Positions 28,197-35,776 of a DNA stretch of 64,000 bases are shown piece after piece. Position 1 is the stretch's first letter; every line of letters starts with the position of its first letter. The notes beneath the pieces were generated by a model. The model made no database searches. It was not told where the DNA came from and saw only the letters and a list, made by a program, of their open reading frames with translations. Source of the stretch: Aquimarina megaterium XH134 (GTDB lineage Bacteria > Bacteroidota > Bacteroidia > Flavobacteriales > Flavobacteriaceae). The DNA is taken from the NCBI RefSeq assembly GCF_000520975.1, contig NZ_JACB01000040.1, positions 1 through 64,000 on the forward strand, given 5' to 3'. The position numbers were made by a program, and so were the translations under genes.

Positions 28197-30039
28197 CTTC
28201 TGAAAATTTATAGGGGATTAAAAATTCAACCAGCACACCTGATTTGATCGCATCAATATTCTTTTTATCCAGAATATTAACCTTTTGTTTTGTGGCTTTG
28301 TAAATAAATTTTGAAATTAATTTCATTGACACAGAATTTTTATATCCTTTATTCGTGGTATCCAAACCTACTCCATTATCCTCAATCGTGCAATGAATAA
28401 ATTTATTTTGCAATTTCAATGTGATATCTATTTGCCCTTTACACAATATCCCTAAAAACCCGTGTTCTATACTGTTCTCTACAAAAGGTTGAATTAGCAT
28501 CGGAGGAATAAATAGTAGTTCTTCTTCGTCAAAATTTTCTAAGCTAATGTTGTATTCAAATTTATCTGGAAAACGTAATAACTGAAGATCCATATATTTG
28601 CGTAATAGCTCTAATTCATTTTCTATCTGCACATAGTTATGAATCGAATTTTCTAAAATCAATCGTAACAATCGGGAGAATCTGAGTAAATAATCTAATG
28701 CACCTTCCTGATTTTCTTCGATTTGGTTTTGAATAACCGATAATGTATTGAATGTAAAATGCGGATTCATTTGTACCCTTAGTAAACGTTGTTGCATTTG
28801 TATTTCCTGTTTTTGAAACCTATAGCGCCTCTGTCTATACAACAAATATCCAACTAGCATCAATAACCCAGAAAAACCAAGTAAAGCTATTAGTTTTACG
28901 TTTTTAAGCTCTGATTCATTTTTAGCTGCAATGGCTATTTTTTCTTTTTCATTGGCCGATTGCAAAGCAAAAAGTTCTTCATCGATTTTTTTTTGATGTT
29001 GCCTATTATTTTCTTTTATTAAGTTCCTATATTCAGTAAGAAGTTCTTCTTCCTTATCCTTTGTTCTATAATTTAATATAAAACGATACTCGTTGTACTT
29101 GGTCACATAAGCAGGGAATGAATTAGCATTAATTATTGCCTTTGTTGAATCCAGATACTTTTCTGCAGCCCCATATTCTTCAATTTCCAAATATAAATCG
29201 GTTAAATTGTTATAGGATTCTAATACATTGAAGTTATGGTATAGCGGAATTTCTTTGGAAAGTTTTAAAACATTCTTAAAATACTTTGCTGTTTCTTTAT
29301 AGTTTCCTTCAAAATAATTTAATACCCCATATGTTCTATATAACTGTCTTTTTGCATCCTTCCCACATTCTATGGTATTTAAACTATCTAATAATGTAAA
29401 AGCTTCCTTTTTTTTTCCTAAACGAAGATATAATGTTTCTGCTTTTGAATTTGCAGTAACCACAAACATATCGATATTTGTAGATTTTCTGGCTGCTTCT
29501 AATGTCTTTGAATTATAATATAAAGATTTTTCAAAATCTCCTAAATTAATATGTACACGTTCCAAGAAGTTATATGCATATACTAAATCCCCACTATTGT
29601 CCTTGTTACGGGAAATCTTAATAAATTTTTGAGCAGCGTTGATTCCGTTAGCTAAATTATTATTGTCTTCATCAGTCTCCCATGTATTTCGGAAATATAC
29701 TCGATTCCTTTTTCTATCATTTGGTCCCTTTACCAAATCAATTGTCTTATGAAAATAAAACATTGCAGAATCAAATTCTTCTATCATTTTGTAATAATAA
29801 CCTTTTCTAAAAAGATTTTCTATTAGAAGAGTATCTGGTAATCTTTCATTATTATCAATAATATATCGGGCCGCAGAAATATGTACTAATGTTGAATCAT
29901 TTACAGTATTTTTTGCCAGAGAATGTAAATCATCAATACTAGCAATTTTATATAACAAATCACTTTCAGCATTTTTTTTATTACATGCAAAAAATAATCC
30001 TGAGATTGTAATTAAAAATATTAGGTGAGGTTTTCGCAT
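28189..30039 (-). CDS. LytS-type sensor histidine kinase with periplasmic TPR region
   Basis: The chosen start at 30039 (MRKPHLIFLITISG) gives 616 residues with a lipoprotein-like export signal ending LFFAC. The frame reaches upstream to 30102, but the extra residues carry no signal. Residues about 30-350 are alpha-helical TPR-like repeats. A membrane helix (LIALLGFSGLLMLVGYLLY) at about 375-395 follows, then the HisK domain with phospho-acceptor H427 in MNPHFTFNTL and the ATP-binding N box FVENSIEHGF. It should autophosphorylate and pass phosphate to the LytTR regulator encoded next. The external TPR domain could sense a peptide or protein ligand. Confidence 0.9.
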   Translation of the reverse strand: MRKPHLIFLITISGLFFACNKKNAESDLLYKIASIDDLHSLAKNTVNDSTLVHISAARYIIDNNERLPDTLLIENLFRKGYYYKMIEEFDSAMFYFHKTIDLVKGPNDRKRNRVYFRNTWETDEDNNNLANGINAAQKFIKISRNKDNSGDLVYAYNFLERVHINLGDFEKSLYYNSKTLEAARKSTNIDMFVVTANSKAETLYLRLGKKKEAFTLLDSLNTIECGKDAKRQLYRTYGVLNYFEGNYKETAKYFKNVLKLSKEIPLYHNFNVLESYNNLTDLYLEIEEYGAAEKYLDSTKAIINANSFPAYVTKYNEYRFILNYRTKDKEEELLTEYRNLIKENNRQHQKKIDEELFALQSANEKEKIAIAAKNESELKNVKLIALLGFSGLLMLVGYLLYRQRRYRFQKQEIQMQQRLLRVQMNPHFTFNTLSVIQNQIEENQEGALDYLLRFSRLLRLILENSIHNYVQIENELELLRKYMDLQLLRFPDKFEYNISLENFDEEELLFIPPMLIQPFVENSIEHGFLGILCKGQIDITLKLQNKFIHCTIEDNGVGLDTTNKGYKNSVSMKLISKFIYKATKQKVNILDKKNIDAIKSGVLVEFLIPYKFSEDD

Positions 30040-30107
30040 ATATTTTTTATAGAAAAAAATCAACTTTAGATTCACTAAAATATGTTTTTTTCCTTGAAAC
30101 AATGCCT

Positions 30108-31034
30108 TTACTTCTTTAAAAAACTAATATTTCGCTGAAGACCAGAAAACTTAGTTCTTTTTACTGCAGATTTCTGAAACACCTTTGAAAATACTTCTTG
30201 TGTGATCTCTTCCCAGTCTTTTTTTGACATCTCTAGTAATCCTGGTTTTGGATTAAAAAGTGGTTCATTGTGAGGTTTAGAAAAGCGATTCCATGGACAT
30301 ACATCCTGGCACACATCACAACCAAACATCCAATCATCAAATTGGTTTTTATAGCTATTAGGAATCTCTTCTTTAAGCTCTATCGTAAAATACGATATGC
30401 ACTTACTGCCATCTACCACATAAGGTTCTACAATTGCTTGCGTAGGACAAGCATCAATACATGCTGTACATGTACCGCAATGGTCTGTAACGGGAGTATC
30501 ATATTCTAAATCAAGATCTATGATAAGCTCTGCAATAAAATAAAAAGAACCTACCTGTTGTGTTAACAGATTACTATTTTTACCAATCCAACCCAATCCA
30601 CTTTTTGCTGCCCACGCTTTATCTAATACAGGTGCAGAATCTACAAAGGCTCGCCCATGGACCTCGCCAATTTCTTCCTCAATAAAATGTAATAACTGCT
30701 TCAGTTTATCTTTAATCACAAAATGATAATCGGTACCATATGCATATTTAGACAGTTTGGGAGCTTCGGGATCTTTTTGTTTTTCTGAAGGGAAATAATT
30801 GAGTAGCAATGATATTACACTTTTTGAATCGTCTACCAATTTGGTAGGATCCAGGCGTTTATCAAAATGATTTTCCATATACCGCATCTCACCGTGCATA
30901 TTTTGGTTAAGCCATTTTTCTAAACGCGGAGCTTCCTGTTCCAGAAATTCTGCTTTAGAAATTCCGCACGACAGAAAACCCAAGCGTTTTGCCTCGGATT
31001 TGATACGTTGAGTGTATTTGGTTTTAGAATTCAA
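30108..31034 (-). CDS. queG: Epoxyqueuosine reductase QueG
   Basis: This 308-residue enzyme reduces epoxyqueuosine to queuosine in tRNA anticodons, using cobalamin and two 4Fe-4S clusters. The clusters are shown by CGTCTACIDACPT (about 190-202) and CDVCQDVCPWN (about 240-250), with the N-terminal domain LGFLSCGISKAEF and the AYGTDYHFVIKDKL stretch. The start is a TTG at 31034, immediately after the mscS stop codon and in the same reading frame, so translation likely restarts after mscS. No in-frame ATG gives a complete N-terminus. The last about 120 bp are duplicated at 23820-23988. Confidence 0.95.
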   Translation of the reverse strand: MNSKTKYTQRIKSEAKRLGFLSCGISKAEFLEQEAPRLEKWLNQNMHGEMRYMENHFDKRLDPTKLVDDSKSVISLLLNYFPSEKQKDPEAPKLSKYAYGTDYHFVIKDKLKQLLHFIEEEIGEVHGRAFVDSAPVLDKAWAAKSGLGWIGKNSNLLTQQVGSFYFIAELIIDLDLEYDTPVTDHCGTCTACIDACPTQAIVEPYVVDGSKCISYFTIELKEEIPNSYKNQFDDWMFGCDVCQDVCPWNRFSKPHNEPLFNPKPGLLEMSKKDWEEITQEVFSKVFQKSAVKRTKFSGLQRNISFLKK

Positions 31035-31568
31035 TTACACTTCTTCTTTATGTTCAATTTGTTTTTCTGGGTACTTATTCATGATTTGGATTCCTTTCTG
31101 TATCACAAGAGATGTAGGCAAAGTTATGTTTTCGCCTCGATCTGTAACCATAAAAAGATAAAATCCTGTAATATCTTTCACTTCTCCGGTCCAATCAAAA
31201 TCTTTATCCAAAATCCGTATCCTATCTCCTATCCTAACTGGATGACTAAAAAATAAAATAATGCTTGCGGTAAGATTAGATAAGATTGACCATTGTGCAA
31301 AAAAAGCAATTCCCAATACTGCTAAAACCGAAGAAATAAAAACACTAAATTGTTTAAGTTCTACTCCCCAGATAATCACTAAAGCTGTCCCTGCAATAAG
31401 GTAATGAAGTAAGTTAGACAGGTTACGTATTAGTTTTCTCCTATCGGCATTTATAGATTTTAATTTTGCAAACTTTTTGATTACTCTTTTTGTAATTAAT
31501 AGCACAAAAAATAATAGTATCAATACTATTATGGACAATAAAATTTCATTTCTAAAAGCGATCATCAT
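31035..31568 (-). CDS. Small mechanosensitive ion channel (MscS family)
   Basis: The 177-residue protein has three hydrophobic helices (about 8-28, 50-66, 72-100) with the pore-lining helix pattern SNLTASIILFFSHPVRIGDRI and a short beta domain (VKDITGFYLFMVTDRGENITLPT). This matches MscS-type osmotic release channels but lacks the C-terminal cytoplasmic cage, as in other small bacterial variants. Its TAA stop directly abuts the TTG start of queG in the same frame, so a stop-codon readthrough would give a fusion. The genes must be co-transcribed. Confidence 0.88.
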   Translation of the reverse strand: MMIAFRNEILLSIIVLILLFFVLLITKRVIKKFAKLKSINADRRKLIRNLSNLLHYLIAGTALVIIWGVELKQFSVFISSVLAVLGIAFFAQWSILSNLTASIILFFSHPVRIGDRIRILDKDFDWTGEVKDITGFYLFMVTDRGENITLPTSLVIQKGIQIMNKYPEKQIEHKEEV

Positions 31569-31634
31569 TTAGTTTATTAGCGTATTGCATATTTGTTCTA
31601 GCAAAAATACGCAAAGAAGTTGTTTAAACTTTTT

Positions 31635-32063
31635 TCAATTCGCTCTTTTAAATACAAAATCATCATTTCCTCCATCAGTAAGTGTAAGTATATCACCTTG
31701 TAATTTATATGAAAACACATCCTTTGGAGGAGGAAAAGTTCCTTCTATCAATTTTATGGTATTATCTGTAATTTCTTCACTGTCCCCACTTACACATAAC
31801 TTAGTCCCATTTTGAACAACTACCATCGAATTTACAGTCACAATGGTCTCTTTGTCAAATTTTAGTGTTGTTGCTTTTTTATCACAACCTATCAGAACAC
31901 TCCCTACATTTAAATTGTAGCCTTGTTCTGTTGTGCTTTCTAAAATCCACGTACCAATAACAGTATCATTATTAGGATTTGGATTTGGATTTGGATCATT
32001 ATCGCTTGAGCACGATGATATCATAATTGCCAACATGGCAAATATGGAGATATATTTTTTCAT
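31635..32063 (-). CDS. Lipocalin-like lipoprotein
   Basis: The 142-residue protein has a lipoprotein signal (ISSC, cysteine about 18) followed by a DNDPNPNPNPNN low-complexity linker. The rest matches the small lipocalin-like family of Bacteroidetes: IGTWILESTTEQGYN at the start of the barrel, a central TTLKFDKETIV and a terminal YKLQGDILTLTDGG with FVFKR. Two cysteines (IGCDKK and KLCVSG) may pair. It sits on the surface or periplasmic side of a membrane with an unknown ligand. The gene is a single transcription unit. Confidence 0.8.
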   Translation of the reverse strand: MKKYISIFAMLAIMISSCSSDNDPNPNPNPNNDTVIGTWILESTTEQGYNLNVGSVLIGCDKKATTLKFDKETIVTVNSMVVVQNGTKLCVSGDSEEITDNTIKLIEGTFPPPKDVFSYKLQGDILTLTDGGNDDFVFKRAN

Positions 32064-32155
32064 AATTATCTATATATTAAATGATTAACCTTTATTCACT
32101 AACTTTTTAATACTAAAAAAAGTATTATTTGTACATCTATTATTTTTTTTATCCT

Positions 32156-32190
32156 AAAAACCAGAGTACCCTATTTGGCAATCTGGTTTT
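32156..32190 (-). terminator. Probable terminator after the small peptide gene at 32233
   Basis: A 9-bp inverted repeat (aaaaccaga / tctggtttt) encloses a 16-nt loop. On the minus strand it is followed by a short T run. It lies about 45 bp after the stop codon of the 49-residue peptide gene. Confidence 0.5.
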
Positions 32191-32232
32191 CTTTGATCTA
32201 TTACCTAACTATATTTATAATTTTAGCATAGT

Positions 32233-32382
32233 CTAATATGGATTTCGACAAATCTCTGCGCATTCTCTTGCAGACAAACCAACACAGAGTATTTGCTTAC
32301 AGTTATTGATTCTCCCTGCAAGGATTGATTTTTGTGCAATTTTACTCAGAACTTTAACCTTATTTAATTTAAGAATTTTCAT
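32233..32382 (-). CDS. Short leader-type peptide with four cysteines and a degenerate GG site (peptide 5)
   Basis: A 49-codon frame from ATG at 32382 to TAG at 32233. The first 23 residues (MKILKLNKVK, VLSKIAQKSI, LAG) share the pattern LSK-x-AQK-x-I with peptide 4 just upstream (LSKTAQKLI), so it is a real paralogue even though the double glycine has become AG. The remaining 25 or 26 residues carry cysteines at 28, 33, 41 and 45. It is the last gene before a terminator-like hairpin. Function unknown; probably a secreted peptide precursor or a decaying copy. Confidence 0.6.
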   Translation of the reverse strand: MKILKLNKVKVLSKIAQKSILAGRINNCKQILCVGLSARECAEICRNPY

Positions 32383-32418
32383 GATTTTGATTATTTTAAA
32401 ATTAGTATTCTGTGAATA

Positions 32419-32443
32419 TTTAAAGACATCCTGGATATATCTA
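32419..32443 (-). repeat. Peptide-locus hairpin element, copy C
   Basis: The plus strand reads tttaaagacatcctgg and ends atatcta. The arms agacat and atatct pair with one mismatch. The element lies directly after peptide 4's stop codon and about 40 bp before the peptide 5 start, 8 kb away from copies A and B, which keep the same place ahead of their peptide genes. Confidence 0.5.
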
Positions 32444-32635
32444 CCTGCATGGTACTCGTACCTTAACCCATCGACAATGCCTTGCAGTTAATGGTGGAAA
32501 ACCAACTGTATCACATATCCATTTCCATTGCCAACAGGTAAGTATGGGATCAGGAAGGTTTATATCTCCGCCTCCTATTAACTTTTGTGCGGTTTTACTT
32601 AGGGTTTTAATTCCTTCTATTTTTAAATTTTTCAT
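32441..32635 (-). CDS. Triple-glycine-leader peptide precursor, four cysteines (peptide 4)
   Basis: A 64-residue precursor. The leader (MKNLKIEGIKTLSKTAQKLI) ends at GGG (residues 21-23), giving a mature part of about 41 residues with cysteines at 34, 41, 54 and 63. Tryptophans (W35, W37, W39, W56) and arginines make the mature part amphipathic and positively charged, as in many antimicrobial peptides. It lies 9 bp after the upstream lipoprotein gene and shares the LSK-x-AQK leader with the shorter gene at 32233. No exporter or VKOR enzyme is next to it; the set at 24884 is the nearest. Confidence 0.7.
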   Translation of the reverse strand: MKNLKIEGIKTLSKTAQKLIGGGDINLPDPILTCWQWKWICDTVGFPPLTARHCRWVKVRVPCR

Positions 32636-32644
32636 ATCGTTATT

Positions 32645-33376
32645 TTAAAAGTTTAATCTCCCAGTTCCTCTTTCTCCTGTAGCATAACAATCCCAACCCC
32701 AGAAATAATTATTATCTAACCAAACATTAGGATGTGATCTTACTACAGTACCTCCAGTTGCGGCTACATTCTGTTGATATGGATAGGCATATACATCAAA
32801 AGTTGTAGGAAACCATCCATCAGTTCCTTTTAGGCATATGGTAGCAGATTGAATCTCAATCCAGCTCACCGCTTGTCCGGGATAACTGGTTCGGTATAAA
32901 TAATAATCTGTTTGACCTCTCTCCCTATCATTTCCGCTTTTATCCAAATTACTAATACTATGATAACGTATTCCTTTACTTGTTCTAAATTTTACTGTAG
33001 CCTTTACATCGCCATCAGTTTCATTGTCTCCTTGAGATCCGGTTATCGTTTTAATTCTATAAAACCATTCTGTACTCACTCCTTTTTCATTATTAACAGC
33101 AAGTGGATTTTGTAATATATATTCAGTAACAGCTTCTTCAAATTTCGCAGAAGCTTCTTCTTCATTGATATCGGCACCATACCGCTCGTGTAATACAGGA
33201 AATACCTCGTCAGTATTTTCAACAATTTTGGTGTCGCTGTTACCTGTCTTACTCATAAAACCTTCTGTCTGATTCGAAATTTCTGTATTCAGGCTTTCTT
33301 CTTTTTCACAGGAAGCAATAGCCAATACGAATACGACCCCTACTACATACATTTTTAGATTTGTTAGTCTTTTCAT
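32645..33376 (-). CDS. Putative lipoprotein, possibly PLAT-like
   Basis: The 243-residue protein has a lipoprotein signal (IASC, cysteine about 23) and a Ser/Glu/Thr-rich linker. Its second half has TVKFRTSKGIRYHSIS, LDKSGNDRERGQTDYY and VSWIEIQSATICLKGTDGW. This faintly resembles a PLAT/LH2 beta-sandwich (the SNLDKSGNDRERG and W-ending strand), but I rate that as tentative. It precedes peptide 4 with a 9-bp gap and is preceded by one copy of a 34-bp repeat. Function unknown. Confidence 0.65.
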   Translation of the reverse strand: MKRLTNLKMYVVGVVFVLAIASCEKEESLNTEISNQTEGFMSKTGNSDTKIVENTDEVFPVLHERYGADINEEEASAKFEEAVTEYILQNPLAVNNEKGVSTEWFYRIKTITGSQGDNETDGDVKATVKFRTSKGIRYHSISNLDKSGNDRERGQTDYYLYRTSYPGQAVSWIEIQSATICLKGTDGWFPTTFDVYAYPYQQNVAATGGTVVRSHPNVWLDNNYFWGWDCYATGERGTGRLNF

Positions 33377-33396
33377 TTTATTTAATAATTAGTTTT

Positions 33397-33430
33397 TTGC
33401 CTACTCTATTCACTTTTCGGCTACCGTGTT
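33397..33430 (-). repeat. 34-bp upstream repeat, copy 1
   Basis: It matches the segment at 33826-33859 in 29 of 34 positions, in the same orientation. Both lie 20-23 bp upstream of a start codon (this one before 33376). Nothing like a TAnnTTTG promoter is seen in the element, so it could carry a promoter of an alternative sigma factor. Confidence 0.65.
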
Positions 33431-33490
33431 TACTTAAATCCAGATTATGCTACTCAAAAAATGGTTTTAGAAAGTATATTTCAGTTGTAT

Positions 33491-33802
33491 TCAGAATCTA
33501 ATTTCAGGAGAGTTTTGAGCTACTCCTCCTCCATCAACATAATAGGTCACATTAGTATCCTTTTTTACTTTTATTTGCATTCTTGCTCTGGTCAATGACC
33601 ATTTACCAACTTGAAGTTTTTTGTAGGTTCTTCCGTCTAACTTTTGTTTCTGTCTGTCTGTCCCAAACCAGCCAACACCATATCTAACTTTAATTGAAGC
33701 ATCGTTTGGGGCTTTAAAAAAAGCAACCCCATTGGCATTAAAAAAGCTTTCCATAGTTTTCCATTTCCCCTTTTTCACAAATTTTTCCCTAATCGTGGCC
33801 AT
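33491..33802 (-). CDS. Hypothetical protein, 103 residues
   Basis: Not recognised. The protein is basic with no signal peptide and no membrane segment. It looks mostly beta: ASIKVRYGVGWFG, LQVGKWSLTRARMQIKV and VTYYVDGGGV alternate hydrophobic and polar residues. It is flanked on its upstream side by one copy of the 34-bp repeat and on its downstream side by the other copy, which belongs to the next gene. Probably a cytoplasmic or non-classically exported small protein. No function offered. Confidence 0.6.
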   Translation of the reverse strand: MATIREKFVKKGKWKTMESFFNANGVAFFKAPNDASIKVRYGVGWFGTDRQKQKLDGRTYKKLQVGKWSLTRARMQIKVKKDTNVTYYVDGGGVAQNSPEIRF

Positions 33803-33825
33803 AACTTATTATATATTTTATTTTC

Positions 33826-33859
33826 TTGCTTACTCTATACACTTTTCAGCTTACGTGTT
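33826..33859 (-). repeat. 34-bp upstream repeat, copy 2
   Basis: This copy precedes the 103-residue gene (start codon 33802) by 23 bp. It differs from copy 1 at five positions and includes tactctat, cacttttc and cgtgtt blocks on the plus strand. Confidence 0.65.
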
Positions 33860-34022
33860 ATCTAATACCAATTATTTTTAAGCTTTAATTCTGAACTATT
33901 AATAGCAGCTTTAATTACTGTTATTAATAGTTCTATTTTTATATTACATAAAGGCATATGTCTCCATATCCATAAGAATATGGGATCGTTGATTACGTTA
34001 AATTTTATATGAGAAGGTTAGG

Positions 34023-35483
34023 TTATGTAATATTCACGGTAATTTGATAATCTCCTAGATTCGAAGTGACAACACTATTAGTACTTCTTTTACCCGAAGG
34101 AAATGTAGCATTTACAATTCCAATTTTATCATTCTCAATATCACCTCCTTCTAATAAATCTTTTCCCAGCTTTAAAAACCCTTTTCTAATCCCCTCTCCT
34201 GCTGTTTTTCGTTCTTGAGAAGTTAACTTAGACGAACTCGCTATTTTTGAAGACAATCCTACAGATTTACCAAGAATATCATGAATAGGATCAGCTTCAT
34301 ATCCATTAGTTGATATTTTAACTTGTTGTGTTTTGTGTAAATGAAGAACTACGTTGTGATTTAATGTGCGTCTTCCTTTATCCATACTTTCAAACAATCT
34401 CCATCGGCCATTAATACCAACATACAGATACCATTCATCCTTCTTTTTAAAAATTATTCCATCGGGATCTTTATCCTTTTTAAAAACAGCTTCTCGTACT
34501 GCAACAGTTACTTTTTTAATATGCTTAGCATCTATTCCTTTGGGGTCAGACCATCCTCCGCTAATTATTACTCCGTAATTATCTGATGGAATGTTTTTTC
34601 CTTTTAGCGGAATCGTCACTCTTAACAATTTTGGATCATCACTTGGAAAAGGAGTAATTATTGGATTAATAGTACTCGCAATCATTTTCTTTACTTTGAA
34701 TTTCGGAATTGAAGAAACTGATGGTTTTGGCGGTAGGTAGATGTCAAAAGTATAATTTTGATCGTTGATCTTTTGATTGATGTAGCCTCCTTTTTTATTT
34801 ATATAAACGATCGCTTGACTAGCTCTGGATAGTCCTTTATTTCCAGAGAAAAGATCGGTTTCTTCACGAAAAGATATTACTGCTTTGGGCGGATGTATTT
34901 CGGACCTGTGTTTTCCGTTTTTAGGATGCCCACAGTCATAGATCCATCTTCCTGTAACTTGTATACGATCGCCGGGCATAGGTAATGACCATAATGGAAC
35001 AAATTTAGAATCCCATTCGCATTCCATTACAGCAATCTGATTTTTAGCATCATACTTCCCATTTGCCGGACTATTTAGGTAAAAAAACTGTTTATCGGTT
35101 TTTACAAAATAGTTCCAATCATAACTATGATGCCACGGTTTAAGAGGAAAATCTGTACCCGATATTCTGCTTTGTGTCAAAACACCTTTTATTGTTCGTA
35201 TCTGAGCTCCCGTTCTTGAATCTCTTTTTGCTGCTGAGACCCAGGAGGGAACAACTTCTCCAAATTCTTTTGTTAAGATTTTTGGCAAGATCACAAGCTT
35301 TAATGAATTGCTCTTCCTGCACCCACATTTAAATCCATTTCCATCATTTTCTGAAGAAAACACCGAATGTGCTTTTTTTATAGATGTTGGTAAGCCAAAA
35401 TGCATTTCATGATTTTGCCTTATACTAATTACGGGAAACGAAATGCCTTGTTGTTGGTAAATATTTCTTACACTTAATGTCAT
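34023..35483 (-). CDS. Hypothetical protein, 486 residues
   Basis: Not recognised as a known family. There is no signal peptide or membrane helix. Residues about 50-70 have a CGCRK pair. A central region around residues 150-210 contains MPGDRIQVTGRWIYDCGHP, GKHRSEIHPPKAVISF, which resembles a conserved DCGH...EIHPP pattern I have seen in uncharacterised proteins but cannot name. The C-terminal third has alternating beta strands and a Lys/Ser-rich helix (LTSQERKTAGEGIRKGFLKLGKDLLEGGD). It is the last gene of an operon with the two small proteins upstream (10-bp gap). Size and lack of signals would fit an effector or enzyme, but this is speculation. Confidence 0.6.
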   Translation of the reverse strand: MTLSVRNIYQQQGISFPVISIRQNHEMHFGLPTSIKKAHSVFSSENDGNGFKCGCRKSNSLKLVILPKILTKEFGEVVPSWVSAAKRDSRTGAQIRTIKGVLTQSRISGTDFPLKPWHHSYDWNYFVKTDKQFFYLNSPANGKYDAKNQIAVMECEWDSKFVPLWSLPMPGDRIQVTGRWIYDCGHPKNGKHRSEIHPPKAVISFREETDLFSGNKGLSRASQAIVYINKKGGYINQKINDQNYTFDIYLPPKPSVSSIPKFKVKKMIASTINPIITPFPSDDPKLLRVTIPLKGKNIPSDNYGVIISGGWSDPKGIDAKHIKKVTVAVREAVFKKDKDPDGIIFKKKDEWYLYVGINGRWRLFESMDKGRRTLNHNVVLHLHKTQQVKISTNGYEADPIHDILGKSVGLSSKIASSSKLTSQERKTAGEGIRKGFLKLGKDLLEGGDIENDKIGIVNATFPSGKRSTNSVVTSNLGDYQITVNIT

Positions 35484-35493
35484 GATTGATTTT

Positions 35494-35772
35494 TTAAGGT
35501 TCCAGGTTTTTTACTCTCGTTTCCAAATCTTTTAATTTATCCAACACATCAAGGTTTCCTATCATCAACTTTTTGTGTACTATAAAATTTGATGTTTTAG
35601 AATCGAAAGTGGCGAGCAAATTGTTTGCAGATCCAAAGACTTCTATTTTTGTTCCTTGTAATTTTACCTTACTATTCGTTAAAACTATATCTGCCTGTTG
35701 TTGATTTGGCTGAAATACTTTACCTACTAATACCGGATTGATTTTTATCGCTGGTTTTGTCACTTTTGCCAT
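35494..35772 (-). CDS. Hypothetical protein, 92 residues, with C-terminal coiled coil
   Basis: Not recognised. The N-terminal two thirds look beta-rich (VLTNSKVKLQGTKIEVFGSA) and the last 20 residues form a short amphipathic helix with heptad pattern (LDVLDKLKDLETRVKNLEP) suggesting oligomerisation. No export signal. It lies 4 bp after the 69-residue membrane protein gene and 10 bp before the 486-residue gene, so the three are transcribed together. The repetitive beta plus coiled-coil end recalls trimeric structural proteins, but no match can be claimed. Confidence 0.55.
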   Translation of the reverse strand: MAKVTKPAIKINPVLVGKVFQPNQQQADIVLTNSKVKLQGTKIEVFGSANNLLATFDSKTSNFIVHKKLMIGNLDVLDKLKDLETRVKNLEP

Positions 35773-35776
35773 AATG

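Noticed and set aside
30040..30102. Upstream extension of the histidine kinase frame
   Set aside because: The added residues are Lys- and Phe-rich with no signal character, whereas the inner ATG gives a clean lipoprotein-like export signal.
23820..30270. Integrase-made island with attachment sites
   Set aside because: The direct repeat is about 160 bp and partly diverged, there is no recombinase or tRNA at either end, and no terminal inverted repeats are seen. Homologous recombination explains it better.
31980..32000. Tandem NPNP-coding repeat in the lipocalin-like gene as a phase-variable tract
   Set aside because: The repeat unit is a whole number of codons (about 6 bp), so slippage would only change linker length and would not switch the gene off.
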